Assembly (NCBI GenBank): GCA_902628275.1
Contig: CACOMI010000002.1
Coordinates: 1 to 64,000 of the forward strand
Direction of reading: 5' to 3'
Origin: an uncultured Pelagibacteraceae bacterium
GTDB taxonomy: Bacteria; Pseudomonadota; Alphaproteobacteria; Pelagibacterales; Pelagibacteraceae
Length of the DNA stretch: 64,000 nucleotides
Under the pieces are notes generated by a model. It made no database searches and was not told where the DNA came from. It saw only the letters and a list, made by a program, of their open reading frames with translations. Of the stretch, positions 27,737-37,363 are shown one piece after another. Numbering within the stretch: the first letter of the stretch is position 1; each line of letters begins with the position of its first letter. Position numbers and translations under genes: made by a program.

Positions 27737-28348
27737 TTGAAAAAAAACAAAATTTCTAAGAACTGGGTTAATAAACAGCGTAGAGATATCTATGTAAGAC
27801 AGTCTAAAGTAGATGGCTATCGTGCTAGATCAGCTTACAAATTAATTGAAATTGACGAAAAATTTAAAATTTTTAAAGGTGGATTATCAGTAATTGATAT
27901 TGGTGCAGCTCCAGGAAGCTGGTCACAATATGCTCTTAAAGCATCTAAAAATGGAAAATTGATATCTATAGATTTAAAAAATATGGAACCTATAGGTAAT
28001 AGTGTTCAAATCCAAGGAGATTTTACTGAAGAAAAAACTCAAGAAGAAATTAAAAAAAATATAAACGGCAAAGTTGATGTCGTAATGTCTGATATGGCCG
28101 TAGATACAACTGGTATTAAAAATATTGACTCAATTCAAACTGGAGAACTGTGCAAAGAGGCAATGTTTTTTGCTAAAGATTTAATGAAAGAAAATGGATA
28201 TTTTATTTCAAAAATTTTTATGGGAGGAACATTTAACGAAATCGTCGCAGAAGGAAAAAAATATTTTAAAGAAGTTAAGGTTTTTAAACCAAAATCTAGC
28301 AGAAAAGATTCAAAAGAAAGTTTTATAATTTGTAGAAAAATCCGATAG
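27737..28348 (+). CDS. rlmE: 23S rRNA (uridine-2'-O)-methyltransferase RlmE/FtsJ
   Basis: A 203-residue SAM-dependent methyltransferase for U2552 of 23S rRNA. The N-terminal RARSAYKLIEIDEKF carries the first catalytic Lys of the K-D-K-E tetrad. VIDIGAAPGSWSQYAL is the SAM loop, VVMSDMAVDTTG supplies the catalytic Asp, and ISKIFMGGTF the second Lys. It starts with TTG at 27737, the base after the GT8 stop; no ATG fits. Placement within this run of housekeeping genes is usual for a streamlined genome. Confidence 0.95.
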   Translation: MKKNKISKNWVNKQRRDIYVRQSKVDGYRARSAYKLIEIDEKFKIFKGGLSVIDIGAAPGSWSQYALKASKNGKLISIDLKNMEPIGNSVQIQGDFTEEKTQEEIKKNINGKVDVVMSDMAVDTTGIKNIDSIQTGELCKEAMFFAKDLMKENGYFISKIFMGGTFNEIVAEGKKYFKEVKVFKPKSSRKDSKESFIICRKIR

Positions 28349-28385
28349 AGACTTTTAATTTAAGAGGAATCGTATATAAAAGATT

Positions 28386-29462
28386 ATGGTTCCTATAAAA
28401 GAAGCACTTACCTTTGATGATGTAACATTAGCTCCAAAGTATTCAGAAATATTACCTTCTGATGCGGACACTAGTGTATCTTTAACAAAGCATTTGAAAC
28501 TAAAAATTCCACTTTTATCATCTGCAATGGATACTGTTACAGAGAGTAGAATGGCAATAGCTATAGCTAAAGCTGGTGGTATTGGAGTAATTCACAGAAA
28601 CCTTGATTTAAAAAAACAATTATCAGAGATAAAAAAAGTAAAGAAACAAAAATTAATTGTTGGAGCAGCAGTAGGTGCAGCACCGAATGAATTTATTAGA
28701 GCCAAGGAAATAATAAAAGAAGGTGTAGATTTAATCGTAGTAGATACAGCACACGGCCATACAAAGAAAGTTGCCAAAATAATCAAATATATTAAAAAGA
28801 TAAAAAACAACAAAATTGCTTTGTGTGCAGGAAATATTGCTACACCAGAAGCTGCAAAATTCCTAATAAAATTAGGAGTAGATATAATTAAAATCGGTAT
28901 AGGACCAGGTTCTATTTGCACAACAAGATTAGTTGCTGGAATAGGAGTTCCTCAATTAAGCGCAATTTTAGCTGTAAGAAGTGGTTTAAAGAATAAAAAT
29001 ATTAAAATAATTTCAGATGGGGGAATAAAATATTCTGGTGATTTAGCAAAAGCTTTTGCTGCAGGAGCTGATGCTGTAATGATTGGTTCGTTATTTGCGG
29101 GTTCAAACGAAACCCCAGGTAAATTAATTAAAAAAAATGGACAGCTTTTTAAAAGTTTTAGAGGAATGGGTTCAGTAGGAGCTATGAATAAAGGTTCAGC
29201 TGATAGATACTTTCAAAAAAAACAAAAAGACTCCTCGAAATATGTACCTGAAGGTGTTGAAGGTTTTGTAAAATATAAAGGAGATGTTGGGAGTATAATT
29301 TATAAATTAATTGGTGGATTGAAATCTTCTATGGGTTATCTTGGATCAAGAACAATCATTAAATTAAGAAATAAACCACAATTTGTGAAAATTACAAAAG
29401 CTGGATTTTATGAAAGTATGGTTCATAATGTAGATGTGGTAAAAAACGATAGTAAATATTAA
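28386..29462 (+). CDS. guaB: IMP dehydrogenase lacking CBS domains
   Basis: Catalyses the NAD-dependent oxidation of IMP to XMP, committing to GMP. It has only 358 residues against about 485 in most bacteria. The catalytic barrel is complete: [14 protein letters not shown] at the N-terminus, catalytic C178 in [11 protein letters not shown], the DGGIKYSGD phosphate site, and the flap/Arg region [12 protein letters not shown] and [13 protein letters not shown]. After [15 protein letters not shown] (64-78) the chain passes directly to [10 protein letters not shown] (88-97), so the CBS pair that senses purine nucleotides is missing. It is followed by an overlapping TPR gene and guaA. Confidence 0.96.
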   Translation: MVPIKEALTFDDVTLAPKYSEILPSDADTSVSLTKHLKLKIPLLSSAMDTVTESRMAIAIAKAGGIGVIHRNLDLKKQLSEIKKVKKQKLIVGAAVGAAPNEFIRAKEIIKEGVDLIVVDTAHGHTKKVAKIIKYIKKIKNNKIALCAGNIATPEAAKFLIKLGVDIIKIGIGPGSICTTRLVAGIGVPQLSAILAVRSGLKNKNIKIISDGGIKYSGDLAKAFAAGADAVMIGSLFAGSNETPGKLIKKNGQLFKSFRGMGSVGAMNKGSADRYFQKKQKDSSKYVPEGVEGFVKYKGDVGSIIYKLIGGLKSSMGYLGSRTIIKLRNKPQFVKITKAGFYESMVHNVDVVKNDSKY

Positions 29463-29902
29463 TGAGCAAATTTTTTAAATTTATAGGGTTAATACTTTTA
29501 ACAGCTTCTTTTAACAGTACGTCTTTTAGTAAAGAAAATTTTTTTAACGAAGCTTTAGAATTGTTTAAAAAAGAAAAATATGAAGATGCGCGTTTTTTAT
29601 TTGAGAGAAATATTGTTTTTAATCCAAAAGACGCAAACTCATATTTATATTTAGCAAAAATTTACAACCAAGAAGAAAATCAAAGAAAAGAAGAATACAA
29701 TTTGGAAACAACACTTTTAATTGAGCCTGATAACGAGGAAGCTTTATTAATGTTAATGAAAATTGCATTAGAAAAATCTAATTATGATAAAGTTAAAGAT
29801 CTTTCAGAAAAGTTTGTCAAAGTTTGTAAAAATTTATGCGATGAAAACAAAGATATTCAAGAGTCATTAAAAAATATAGAACCTACAAATAATGAGTCTT
29901 GA
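29462..29902 (+). CDS. Exported TPR-repeat protein
   Basis: A 146-residue protein with a probable Sec signal ([18 protein letters not shown]) and two or three TPR-like helical pairs: [35 protein letters not shown] and [19 protein letters not shown]. It is likely a periplasmic scaffold or assembly helper; no specific partner is evident. It overlaps the guaB stop by one base and the guaA ATG by 11 bases, so its expression is tied to GMP synthesis genes, probably through genome compaction rather than function. Confidence 0.75.
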   Translation: MSKFFKFIGLILLTASFNSTSFSKENFFNEALELFKKEKYEDARFLFERNIVFNPKDANSYLYLAKIYNQEENQRKEEYNLETTLLIEPDNEEALLMLMKIALEKSNYDKVKDLSEKFVKVCKNLCDENKDIQESLKNIEPTNNES

Positions 29903-31454
29903 TCAAAATCTTAAGAAAATCTTAATAATAGATTTTGGTTCACAATTTACTCAATTAATTGCAAGAAGAGTACGAGAATTAGGTGTGTTTTCAGAAATAG
30001 TTAGTCACAAAAAAATAAAATTAAAGGACATAAATAACAGTATTAAAGGAATAGTATTATCTGGTGGTCCATTAAATGTTTATCAAATAAATAAATACTC
30101 ATTTGATAAAAAAATTCTAAAATTTGGTGTACCAGTTCTTGGAATATGTTTTGGGCATCAAATTTTATCAAAACTTAGTGGTGGAAGAGTAAAACAATCT
30201 AAACATAGAGAATTTGGTCTAGCTAATGTGTATAAAAAAAACAACAGTGTTTTAACAACTAATTTTTTTGGAAATAAAAAATCTAAACAAGTTTGGATGA
30301 GCCATGCTGATCAAGTTTCAAAACTTCCTAAGAATTTTACAGTTGTTGCATCAAGTACTAATTCAAAATTTGCAATTGTTGAAAATAAAATTAAAAAATA
30401 TTATGGAGTACAATTTCATCCCGAAGTAACTCATACAGAGAATGGAAAGAAATTAATAAGTAATTTTGTTTTTTTAGTTTGTAAAATTAAAAAAAATTGG
30501 TCCTCTAAGGATCAAAAAAATCAGCTTGTTAAAGATGTTAGAAAACATGTTGGAAATAACAAAGTTATTTGTGCTTTATCAGGAGGTGTGGATAGTAGTG
30601 TAGTCGCTCAACTATTGAATAAAGCTATTGGAAAAAAACTTTATTGTATTTTTGTTAATACTGGTCTTCTAAGAAAAAATGAGGAAGTGCAAGTAGTTCA
30701 AACTTTTAAAAAGCGTTTAAAAATGAATTTAATTTATGTAAACGCTGAAAAGGAATTCCTAAAAAAATTAAAAAATATTTCTGACCCAGAAAAAAAAAGA
30801 AAAATAATTGGTAATTTATTTATTAAAATTTTTGAAAGATACGCTAAGAAAATTAAAAATGTTAAATTTTTAGCTCAGGGTACTCTTTATCCAGATTTAA
30901 TTGAGAGCAAATCTGTTACTGGAAGCAAAACTTCTAAAATTAAATCACATCATAATGTTGGTGGATTACCTAAAAAAATGAATTTAAAATTAGTAGAACC
31001 ACTAAAATTCTTATTTAAGGACGAGGTAAGAAAATTAGGATTAGAGTTAAATTTAAGTAAAGAAATTATTTCAAGACATCCTTTTCCTGGACCAGGTTTA
31101 GCTATTCGAATGCCAGGCATAATAACTAATGAAAAAATTAAAATTCTAAAAGAGGCTGATTATTACTTTATTCAAGCTTTAAAAGATCACGGTCTTTATC
31201 ATAAGATTTGGCAAGCTTATGCAGCATTACTTCCAGTAAAAACAGTAGGTGTTATGGGAGATAATCGTACTTATGAATACTTATGTTTATTAAGAGCAAT
31301 TACTTCTGAAGATGGAATGACAGCCGACTATTATGAATTTAAAAAGTCTTTTATGCAAACTATATCAAATAAAATAGTTAACAGTATAAGAGGAATAAAT
31401 AGGGTTGTTTATGATGTTACTTCTAAACCACCTAGCACTATTGAATTAGAGTAG
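29892..31454 (+). CDS. guaA: GMP synthase (glutamine-hydrolysing)
   Basis: A two-domain amidotransferase of 520 residues. The class I glutaminase domain has C86 in GICFGHQ and the His-Glu of [12 protein letters not shown]. The ATP-pyrophosphatase domain has the PP-loop [10 protein letters not shown], and the C-terminal dimerisation domain ends KPPSTIELE. Ammonia made in the first domain aminates XMP produced by the GuaB encoded just upstream. The many lysines reflect the AT-rich genome. It is clearly complete. Confidence 0.98.
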   Translation: MSLDQNLKKILIIDFGSQFTQLIARRVRELGVFSEIVSHKKIKLKDINNSIKGIVLSGGPLNVYQINKYSFDKKILKFGVPVLGICFGHQILSKLSGGRVKQSKHREFGLANVYKKNNSVLTTNFFGNKKSKQVWMSHADQVSKLPKNFTVVASSTNSKFAIVENKIKKYYGVQFHPEVTHTENGKKLISNFVFLVCKIKKNWSSKDQKNQLVKDVRKHVGNNKVICALSGGVDSSVVAQLLNKAIGKKLYCIFVNTGLLRKNEEVQVVQTFKKRLKMNLIYVNAEKEFLKKLKNISDPEKKRKIIGNLFIKIFERYAKKIKNVKFLAQGTLYPDLIESKSVTGSKTSKIKSHHNVGGLPKKMNLKLVEPLKFLFKDEVRKLGLELNLSKEIISRHPFPGPGLAIRMPGIITNEKIKILKEADYYFIQALKDHGLYHKIWQAYAALLPVKTVGVMGDNRTYEYLCLLRAITSEDGMTADYYEFKKSFMQTISNKIVNSIRGINRVVYDVTSKPPSTIELE

Positions 31455-31476
31455 TTTTTAATTATAAATTAAGTTT

Positions 31477-31896
31477 ATGAAATATTTACATACCATGATT
31501 AGAGTTACAGATGTAAGTGAGTCTTTGAGATTTTTTTGTGAAGGACTTGGTTTAAAAGAAACGAGAAGAATGGAAAACGATAAAGGCAGATTTACTCTAA
31601 TTTTTCTTGCTGCTCCAAATGATGAAAAAGCTGAGATAGAATTGACTTATAATTGGGATGGAGATGCGCTTGGTGAGGGTTCAAGAAATTTTGGTCATTT
31701 AGCTTATAGAGTTGATAATATTTATGAAACCTGTCAAAGATTAATGAATATGGGCTACACAATTAACAGACCACCAAGAGATGGTCATATGGCTTTTGTT
31801 AGATCACCAGATAAAATCTCAATTGAAATTCTTCAAGAAGGAAATTTGGAACCTAAAGAACCTTGGGTTTCGATGAAAAATACCGGCTCTTGGTAA
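31477..31896 (+). CDS. gloA: Lactoylglutathione lyase (glyoxalase I)
   Basis: A metalloenzyme of 139 residues that isomerises the methylglyoxal-glutathione hemithioacetal. The four usual metal ligands are recognisable: H5 in KYLHTMIRVTD, the Glu of AEIELTYNW, the His of NFGHLAYRV and the Glu of ISIEILQEG. The glutathione-contact Arg near MIRV is conserved. It follows guaA by 22 bases and precedes panB by 4 bases. Methylglyoxal detoxification is the likely role. Confidence 0.95.
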   Translation: MKYLHTMIRVTDVSESLRFFCEGLGLKETRRMENDKGRFTLIFLAAPNDEKAEIELTYNWDGDALGEGSRNFGHLAYRVDNIYETCQRLMNMGYTINRPPRDGHMAFVRSPDKISIEILQEGNLEPKEPWVSMKNTGSW

Positions 31897-31900
31897 GTCG

Positions 31901-32674
31901 ATGAAAAAAATAATTTTAGATTTAAAAAAAAAAAAAAATAAACAAAAAATAGTAAGTTTAACTGCATATTCAAAAAACGTTGCATCTATTTTAGATAATT
32001 ATTGTGATATCATTCTAGTGGGAGATTCCCTTGCTTCAGTTTTATATAATTACAAATCTACTCGTGAAGTATCTCTGGATACTATGATTAATCACTCTAA
32101 GAGTGTAAGGAAGGGAATTAAAAAAACTTTAATGGTTGTTGATATGCCGCATAATACTTATCGAAATTCAAAAGAGGCTTTAAAAAATGCAAAAAAAATA
32201 ATATCGAAAACTAGATGTGATGCTGTGAAATTAGAGGGTGGAAAAAAGGTTTATGAAATTATTAAAACCTTAATTAGAAATAAAATTCCAGTTATGGGTC
32301 ATTTAGGTTTACTTCCTCAGTCAGATAAAACTTTTAAATTTAAGGGTAAAAAAAAATCTGAGAGAGCTAAAATTTTAAAAGATGCATTATTATTAGAAAA
32401 GGCTGGGGTGTTTTCTATTGTTTTAGAATGTGTTGAGTCATCTTTAGCTAAAATTATAACTCAAAATATAAAAGTACCAACAATTGGAATTGGATCCTCT
32501 AAATATTGTGATGGTCAAATATTAGTTTTTGACGATTTAATTGGATTAAATCCAACGCATTATAAGTTCGTAAAAAAATATGCGAACATAAGAAATGAAA
32601 TTTCTAAAGCTGTTTCAAATTATTCAAATGAGGTTAAAAAAATTAAATTTCCAAATAAAAAAAACTCTTATTAA
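31901..32674 (+). CDS. panB: 3-methyl-2-oxobutanoate hydroxymethyltransferase
   Basis: The first committed enzyme of pantothenate synthesis, a 257-residue TIM barrel that uses methylene-tetrahydrofolate. LVGDSLASVLYNYKST holds the Mg-binding Asp, MVVDMPHNTY the second metal Asp, VKLEGG the substrate Lys, and PVMGHLGLLPQ and TIGIGSSKYCDGQILV are strongly conserved. The start is the ATG at 31901. It ends exactly where the convergent TerC-like gene ends, with no intervening base. Confidence 0.94.
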   Translation: MKKIILDLKKKKNKQKIVSLTAYSKNVASILDNYCDIILVGDSLASVLYNYKSTREVSLDTMINHSKSVRKGIKKTLMVVDMPHNTYRNSKEALKNAKKIISKTRCDAVKLEGGKKVYEIIKTLIRNKIPVMGHLGLLPQSDKTFKFKGKKKSERAKILKDALLLEKAGVFSIVLECVESSLAKIITQNIKVPTIGIGSSKYCDGQILVFDDLIGLNPTHYKFVKKYANIRNEISKAVSNYSNEVKKIKFPNKKNSY

Positions 32675-33286
32675 TTAAAAGTATTTTTTAAATTCTTCGT
32701 TAATATTTAATATTTCAAGATCAACCAATCCACCAATTACCAATTGCAGACCGACTATTAGAATGAAAATTAAACCAATATAAGCTATCCAAATATGTCT
32801 TTGTATATAATTGGCCATATATGTTGCTAAAGCACCTGTTAAAACAACAGACAACATAAGTCCAAATATCATAAATCCAAAATACCCTTTTGCGGCAGCA
32901 ACTACACCAATTACATTATCAAAACTAATCATGATATCTGCAAATAAAACTTTTCCAATACTACTAATGTATGAAGGTTCTTTACTTTTTTTTGTAGTAG
33001 GCTTTACTTTTTTTATGTCTAACAAATCTTTTCTTAAATCATTCACAATCCAAATTAACAACAAACCACCTAAAATCTTTATAAAATAAAATTCAAATAA
33101 AAAAGTTGCAAAAACAGCAAAAAAAATTTTAAACACAAATGCTCCTATTACACCCCAAAGAATTATTTGTTTTCTGTTTTTCGGAACAAAATTTGATGCA
33201 ATGGAGCCAACGATTACAGCATTATCTGCTGTTAATATCATTGTTATAAAAATAATGTTGGTTAAAATTATGAGTTCTTCAATCAA
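32675..33286 (-). CDS. TerC/YjbE-family integral membrane protein
   Basis: A 203-residue polytopic membrane protein with about seven helices. The TerC signature acidic-Asn pairs are present twice: TADNAVIVGSIA near the N-terminus and SFDNVIGVVAAAKG in the middle, probably a metal-binding path. The linker between them (about 93-108) is basic and cytosolic. Relatives act in manganese export for metalating secreted proteins; that substrate is an inference. It touches panB at its 3' end. Confidence 0.85.
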   Translation of the reverse strand: MIEELIILTNIIFITMILTADNAVIVGSIASNFVPKNRKQIILWGVIGAFVFKIFFAVFATFLFEFYFIKILGGLLLIWIVNDLRKDLLDIKKVKPTTKKSKEPSYISSIGKVLFADIMISFDNVIGVVAAAKGYFGFMIFGLMLSVVLTGALATYMANYIQRHIWIAYIGLIFILIVGLQLVIGGLVDLEILNINEEFKKYF

Positions 33287-33338
33287 GATTAATTAATAAT
33301 ATTTCAAGTTTTTTAAAATTTCAATAAATACTGCATTT

Positions 33339-33371
33339 AAAAAAAAAGGCGGTCAATTTTATGACCGCCTT
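33339..33371 (-). terminator. Terminator after livK
   Basis: Read on the minus strand, the 10-bp stem AAGGCGGTCA/TGACCGCCTT has a 6-nt loop and is followed by a U-run (complement of the A-run 33339-33347). It ends the substrate-binding-protein transcript. Confidence 0.92.
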
Positions 33372-33390
33372 ATTAAAATTTAACTCTATT

Positions 33391-34647
33391 TTATCTTTCA
33401 GACCATTTAGGCATTGGATATTTTAGTTCACAAGCTGCTAATTCAAATGGATATACTGTGCAGTATTTTCCATTTTGAACTTGCATTAAAATACCTCTAG
33501 TCTTTTCGTTTTGACCATCAGCACCAAATTTAATTCCTCTATAAGGAACTATTAATGACTCAGATGACATATCTAAATTAACTAAAGCCTGTCTGATTTT
33601 TTCAGGATCAGTAGATCCTGCATTGTTAATTGCATTTGCTAAAGCCATAAATCCAGTAAATGCTCTAGCAGGCACATCTGATAGATCTCTTCCACCAGAA
33701 TGTGTTTTGAATAGATCATTTACAGTTCCGATCATTGGAATAGTTTTTGCTAAGTCAGTGTTGAAAGGTGATCTAGTTATTACACCTTCAGCTTTACTTC
33801 CCATTGTATCTATAAACTTAGGATCTGTGTAACCAGCATTTTGAGCTACTAAAAGCTTAGGATTGTAATCAAGCTCTTTAGCAGTATTTAAAAATAAATA
33901 AGCATCTGCTGTATAAGAAGAAGGCAATAAAACATCAGGGTTTTTTGCTTTTAATCTTTGGACTTCAGAACTCAAAGTTGTTGTTTTTGCTTTGTAGCTA
34001 ATTTTTTCTACAACCTTATATCCTTGGTCTTTAGCCATTTTATCTTGAGTTCCACCACTGTCTGATCCCCAAAGAGTATCTTCATGAATAATACCAACAG
34101 TGTTTAATTTGTTGCTATTTTTTTTATTAAAGTCATTCATGAACTCAAACATCAATTGAGTGAACTCACCATCGTGTGGAGTAACTCTAAAGAAATATTT
34201 AAATCCTCTTGTAGTCAATTTAGGAGATGTAGACTCACCATTTACCCAAGGTATTCCAGCTCTTTCAGAAACTTGACTTGCAGCACCTGTTACAGATGAA
34301 TAGTAAGCTCCAAACATCGCATGAACTTTGTCAGAATTTAACATTTTCTCTGTCTCACCAACACCAACATCTGGTTTTCCACCATGGTCACCAACAACAA
34401 TTGATATTTTTCCACCTCCCAAGCCTTTTAAACCAGCGTCTTTCGCTAAAGGCATTCCAGGAATGTTATGACTGTTGTTAATTATATCTAGAGCAGTTTT
34501 TACGGCAGCAACTGCATCTTTTCCAACTTGTGCCACAGGGCCAGTTAGTGGATATAGTACTCCAATTTTAACATCTTGTGCGTAACTAATTACTGGTACA
34601 CAAACTAATGATAAAAAAGCGAATACCGTAAGAATTAATTTTCTCAT
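33391..34647 (-). CDS. livK: Branched-chain amino acid-type ABC substrate-binding protein
   Basis: A periplasmic binding protein of 418 residues with a clear Sec signal (ILTVFAFLSLVCVPVISYA). The mature form starts QDVKIGVLYPLTGPVAQVG, the type I periplasmic-binding/LivK fold that also includes urea and amide receptors. GAYYSSVTGAASQVSERAG is the ligand-pocket region. A GAGGG Shine-Dalgarno lies 8 bases before the ATG, and the gene has its own terminator, so it is expressed at a higher level than the permeases. It is divergent from livHMGF across 117 bases. The ligand may be an amino acid, urea or amide; the sequence does not say. Confidence 0.92.
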   Translation of the reverse strand: MRKLILTVFAFLSLVCVPVISYAQDVKIGVLYPLTGPVAQVGKDAVAAVKTALDIINNSHNIPGMPLAKDAGLKGLGGGKISIVVGDHGGKPDVGVGETEKMLNSDKVHAMFGAYYSSVTGAASQVSERAGIPWVNGESTSPKLTTRGFKYFFRVTPHDGEFTQLMFEFMNDFNKKNSNKLNTVGIIHEDTLWGSDSGGTQDKMAKDQGYKVVEKISYKAKTTTLSSEVQRLKAKNPDVLLPSSYTADAYLFLNTAKELDYNPKLLVAQNAGYTDPKFIDTMGSKAEGVITRSPFNTDLAKTIPMIGTVNDLFKTHSGGRDLSDVPARAFTGFMALANAINNAGSTDPEKIRQALVNLDMSSESLIVPYRGIKFGADGQNEKTRGILMQVQNGKYCTVYPFELAACELKYPMPKWSER

Positions 34648-34764
34648 ATATTTTCCCTCATATTTGTTTTTTTAAAAGAACATTTTAATACTAAATGAGA
34701 AATCAATTCAATGATTTACTTTTATGTAAATAATTGTCTATATTTAGATAATTAATTTATTTAA

Positions 34765-35631
34765 ATGACATCTGAAATTATTCTTCAAGCAATAGTAACT
34801 GGATTAATGATGGGTTTAATTTATGCGCTAATCGCAGCGGGATTAAGTTTAATTTTTGGATTAATGGAAATAGTAAACTTCGCACATGGTGAGCATTTGA
34901 TGCTTTCAATGTTTTCTTCTTTTTGGCTTTGGTCACTTTTTGGTTTGGATCCACTTTTTTCTATACCAATAACAATAATACTTTTAGCTTTCTGTGGAAT
35001 ACTCACTCATTATTTTTTAATTAGATACATTTTGAAAGCTAAAATGTTGATCCAAATTTGTGCTACTTTTGGATTATCAATTTTTATAAGATCAATTGCT
35101 CAACTTTTGTGGACTCCAGATTTTAGAAATGTAGACAAACCTTTATTAGAGGGTAGAATTGAGATTGGATCAGTATTTATAGGACAACCACAATTTTATG
35201 CAAGCCTTGTATGTTTACTAGCTTTTATTGGTCTGTATTTATTTGTTACTAAAACTGAAACAGGACTTGCACTACAAGCAACGGCCCAGGATAGACACGC
35301 TGCAGAAGTTTTAGGAATTCCATCCAACAAAATGTTTGCAATAGGTTGGGCAATAGGACTAGGATGTGTAGGTGTTGCAGGTGGAATGATGGCAAATTAT
35401 TTTTTTATTTTCACTGATGTGGGTATTAATTTTGCTCTATTTGCTTTTGTAGCTGTAGCTTTAGGTGGATTTGGGAGTATCATTGGTTGCTTGTATGCTG
35501 GAATAATAATAGGATTAGTAGAGTCTCTAGGTGGTCTTCTAATAGATCCTTCATTTAAACTGTTATATGTTTTTGTAATTTATTTGCTTGTTGTAATTTA
35601 TAAACCACAAGGATTATTTGGTAGGTATTAA
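34765..35631 (+). CDS. livH: ABC transporter permease LivH
   Basis: A 288-residue inner-membrane permease with about eight helices. The family signatures GLIYALIAAGLSLIFGLMEI near the N-terminus and the EAA-like loop ALQATAQDRHAAEVLGI are clear. It pairs with LivM, whose ATG overlaps its stop (TAATG). With LivK, LivG and LivF it makes a complete importer of the branched-chain amino acid/urea type. The 34648-34764 gap to the divergent livK must hold both promoters; I did not find a convincing operator in it. Confidence 0.93.
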   Translation: MTSEIILQAIVTGLMMGLIYALIAAGLSLIFGLMEIVNFAHGEHLMLSMFSSFWLWSLFGLDPLFSIPITIILLAFCGILTHYFLIRYILKAKMLIQICATFGLSIFIRSIAQLLWTPDFRNVDKPLLEGRIEIGSVFIGQPQFYASLVCLLAFIGLYLFVTKTETGLALQATAQDRHAAEVLGIPSNKMFAIGWAIGLGCVGVAGGMMANYFFIFTDVGINFALFAFVAVALGGFGSIIGCLYAGIIIGLVESLGGLLIDPSFKLLYVFVIYLLVVIYKPQGLFGRY

Positions 35632-36644
35632 TGGAAAGCAAATTAATAACTGCAAAATCTGAACCACTTTGGAATACTAATAATAAGGTTATTTCAATTG
35701 TTTGTGCTTTAATTGTTCTCTTATTTGCTCTGCCTTTGTTTGGATTAAATTCATTTTATCTTCATTTGTTCATAATGATTTTTATGCATGCTGTTATGGC
35801 TCAATCATGGAATGTTATTGCTGGATTCTCAGGACAAATAAGCTTAGGTCATGGAGCCTTTTTTGGGATTGGTGCTTATGCAACTTCATTTTTTTATATG
35901 CAATACGGAATTACTCCATGGATAAGTATTTTTTTTGGTATGTTTATTTCAGCTATATTCGCAGTTCTAATTGGTATACCAATGCTTCGTCTAAGTGGTC
36001 ACTATTTTGCAATAGCTACATTATTAATTGGTATAAGTTTTCAAGTTGTTTTTCAAAGATGGGATTTAGTAGGGGCGGCATCAGGATTGTGGGTTACAAT
36101 GACACCAGAAGACTCTTGGATAGCGCTTCAATTTCATAGCAGCAAGATACCTTATTATTACGTTTTTTTGATTTTTTTCCTAATTACTTTTTTTGCAGTC
36201 TGGCTCTTAAGTAGATCAAAATTGGGCTATAGACTTAGAGCTGTAAGAGATGATCCACAAGCTGCGTTAAGTCTATGCATTAATGTTTCAAATTATAAAA
36301 TTATTGCATATGTAATTTCAGCAATGATCATGGCGCCAATGGGTAGTTTATTTGCTCAATATATTTTAATTATTGATCCTGATAGAGTTTTTAATATTGA
36401 GATATCAATAATAGTTTTACTGATTACAGTGCTAGGAGGAATAGGCAATGTGTGGGGACCAATTATTGGAGCCTCTATTCTTATTCCTATTTCAGAATAC
36501 TCAAGAATTTATCTAGGTGGAACAGGTGGAGCAATTGATTTAATTTTTTATGGTCTAATTTTAATGATCATATGTATTTTTAAACCTAATGGACTGATAT
36601 CTTTTATTCCTAAAGATATTTTAGAAAGAAAAAAACAAAGATGA
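35631..36644 (+). CDS. livM: ABC transporter permease LivM
   Basis: A 337-residue permease with about nine or ten helices. SWNVIAGFSGQISLGHGAFFGIGAYA is the LivM family signature, and RLRAVRDDPQAALSLCINV is the coupling helix loop that contacts the ATPases. VLGGIGNVWGPIIGA near the C-terminus is also conserved. It overlaps livH by 1 base and livG by 4 bases, so translation of the permease and ATPase genes is coupled. Confidence 0.93.
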   Translation: MESKLITAKSEPLWNTNNKVISIVCALIVLLFALPLFGLNSFYLHLFIMIFMHAVMAQSWNVIAGFSGQISLGHGAFFGIGAYATSFFYMQYGITPWISIFFGMFISAIFAVLIGIPMLRLSGHYFAIATLLIGISFQVVFQRWDLVGAASGLWVTMTPEDSWIALQFHSSKIPYYYVFLIFFLITFFAVWLLSRSKLGYRLRAVRDDPQAALSLCINVSNYKIIAYVISAMIMAPMGSLFAQYILIIDPDRVFNIEISIIVLLITVLGGIGNVWGPIIGASILIPISEYSRIYLGGTGGAIDLIFYGLILMIICIFKPNGLISFIPKDILERKKQR

Positions 36645-37363
36645 AAATATTATCAGTTGAAAATCTAAGTAGGTCTTTTGGAGGAATCAAAGCAAACGAC
36701 AATATTTCTTTTCAATTAGAAGAGGGAGATATACTTGGAATAATAGGACCTAATGGAGCTGGAAAATCTACATTATTTGACTTAATTACTGGTTATACAA
36801 AAGCTGACACTGGCATAGTAAAATTCTTTGATAAAAATATTTTTGGATTAAGTCCTGATAAAATAAGCAATTTAGGTGTGGGTAGAACCTTTCAAAAACT
36901 CAAACCCTTCGCAGACCAAACTTTGCTTGAAAACGTGATGATAGGGGCATTTGTTAAAGAAAAGAATATTAAAAAAGCTAGGGATAGAGCTTTAGAGATA
37001 ATTGATTTTGTAGATCTTTTAGAAAAAAGACATCATTTTGCAAAAGAATTATCTACTGGACAAAGAAAAAGACTGGAAATGGCAAGAGCTATGGCAATAG
37101 AACCAAAACTATTGTTGATGGATGAGGTTACAGGAGGTGTTGATCAAAAAACTATTCCAGGCTTAGTTGATCTTATAAAAAAACTTAAAAAAACTGGAGT
37201 AACAATTATTACAATTGAACATAATATTAATATTATTATGGAAATATCTGATAATGTTTTGGCTTTAGATCAAGGTAAAAGTATTGCTTTTGGCTCTCCA
37301 AGAGAAATTCAAAAAAATAAACAAGTAATAGACTCATACTTAGGAACTTTTGATGCTGCTTGA
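36641..37363 (+). CDS. livG: ABC transporter ATP-binding protein LivG
   Basis: A 240-residue ATPase with Walker A GPNGAGKSTLFDLITG, Q-loop RTFQKLKPF, the ABC signature LSTGQRKRLEMARAMA, Walker B LLLMDEVTGG and the switch His of ITIEHNINII. The LivG-type insert with DKISNLGVGRTFQ is present. The usual Walker B ending DEP is DEV here, with the catalytic Glu kept. It overlaps livF by 11 bases. It works as a heterodimer with LivF. Confidence 0.93.
   Translation: MKILSVENLSRSFGGIKANDNISFQLEEGDILGIIGPNGAGKSTLFDLITGYTKADTGIVKFFDKNIFGLSPDKISNLGVGRTFQKLKPFADQTLLENVMIGAFVKEKNIKKARDRALEIIDFVDLLEKRHHFAKELSTGQRKRLEMARAMAIEPKLLLMDEVTGGVDQKTIPGLVDLIKKLKKTGVTIITIEHNINIIMEISDNVLALDQGKSIAFGSPREIQKNKQVIDSYLGTFDAA

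Noticed and set aside
35702..36139. A 145-codon open frame on the plus strand inside livM
   Set aside because: It lies wholly within livM in another frame and its product is unnaturally rich in Cys, Trp, Tyr and Phe; livM shows clear family motifs.
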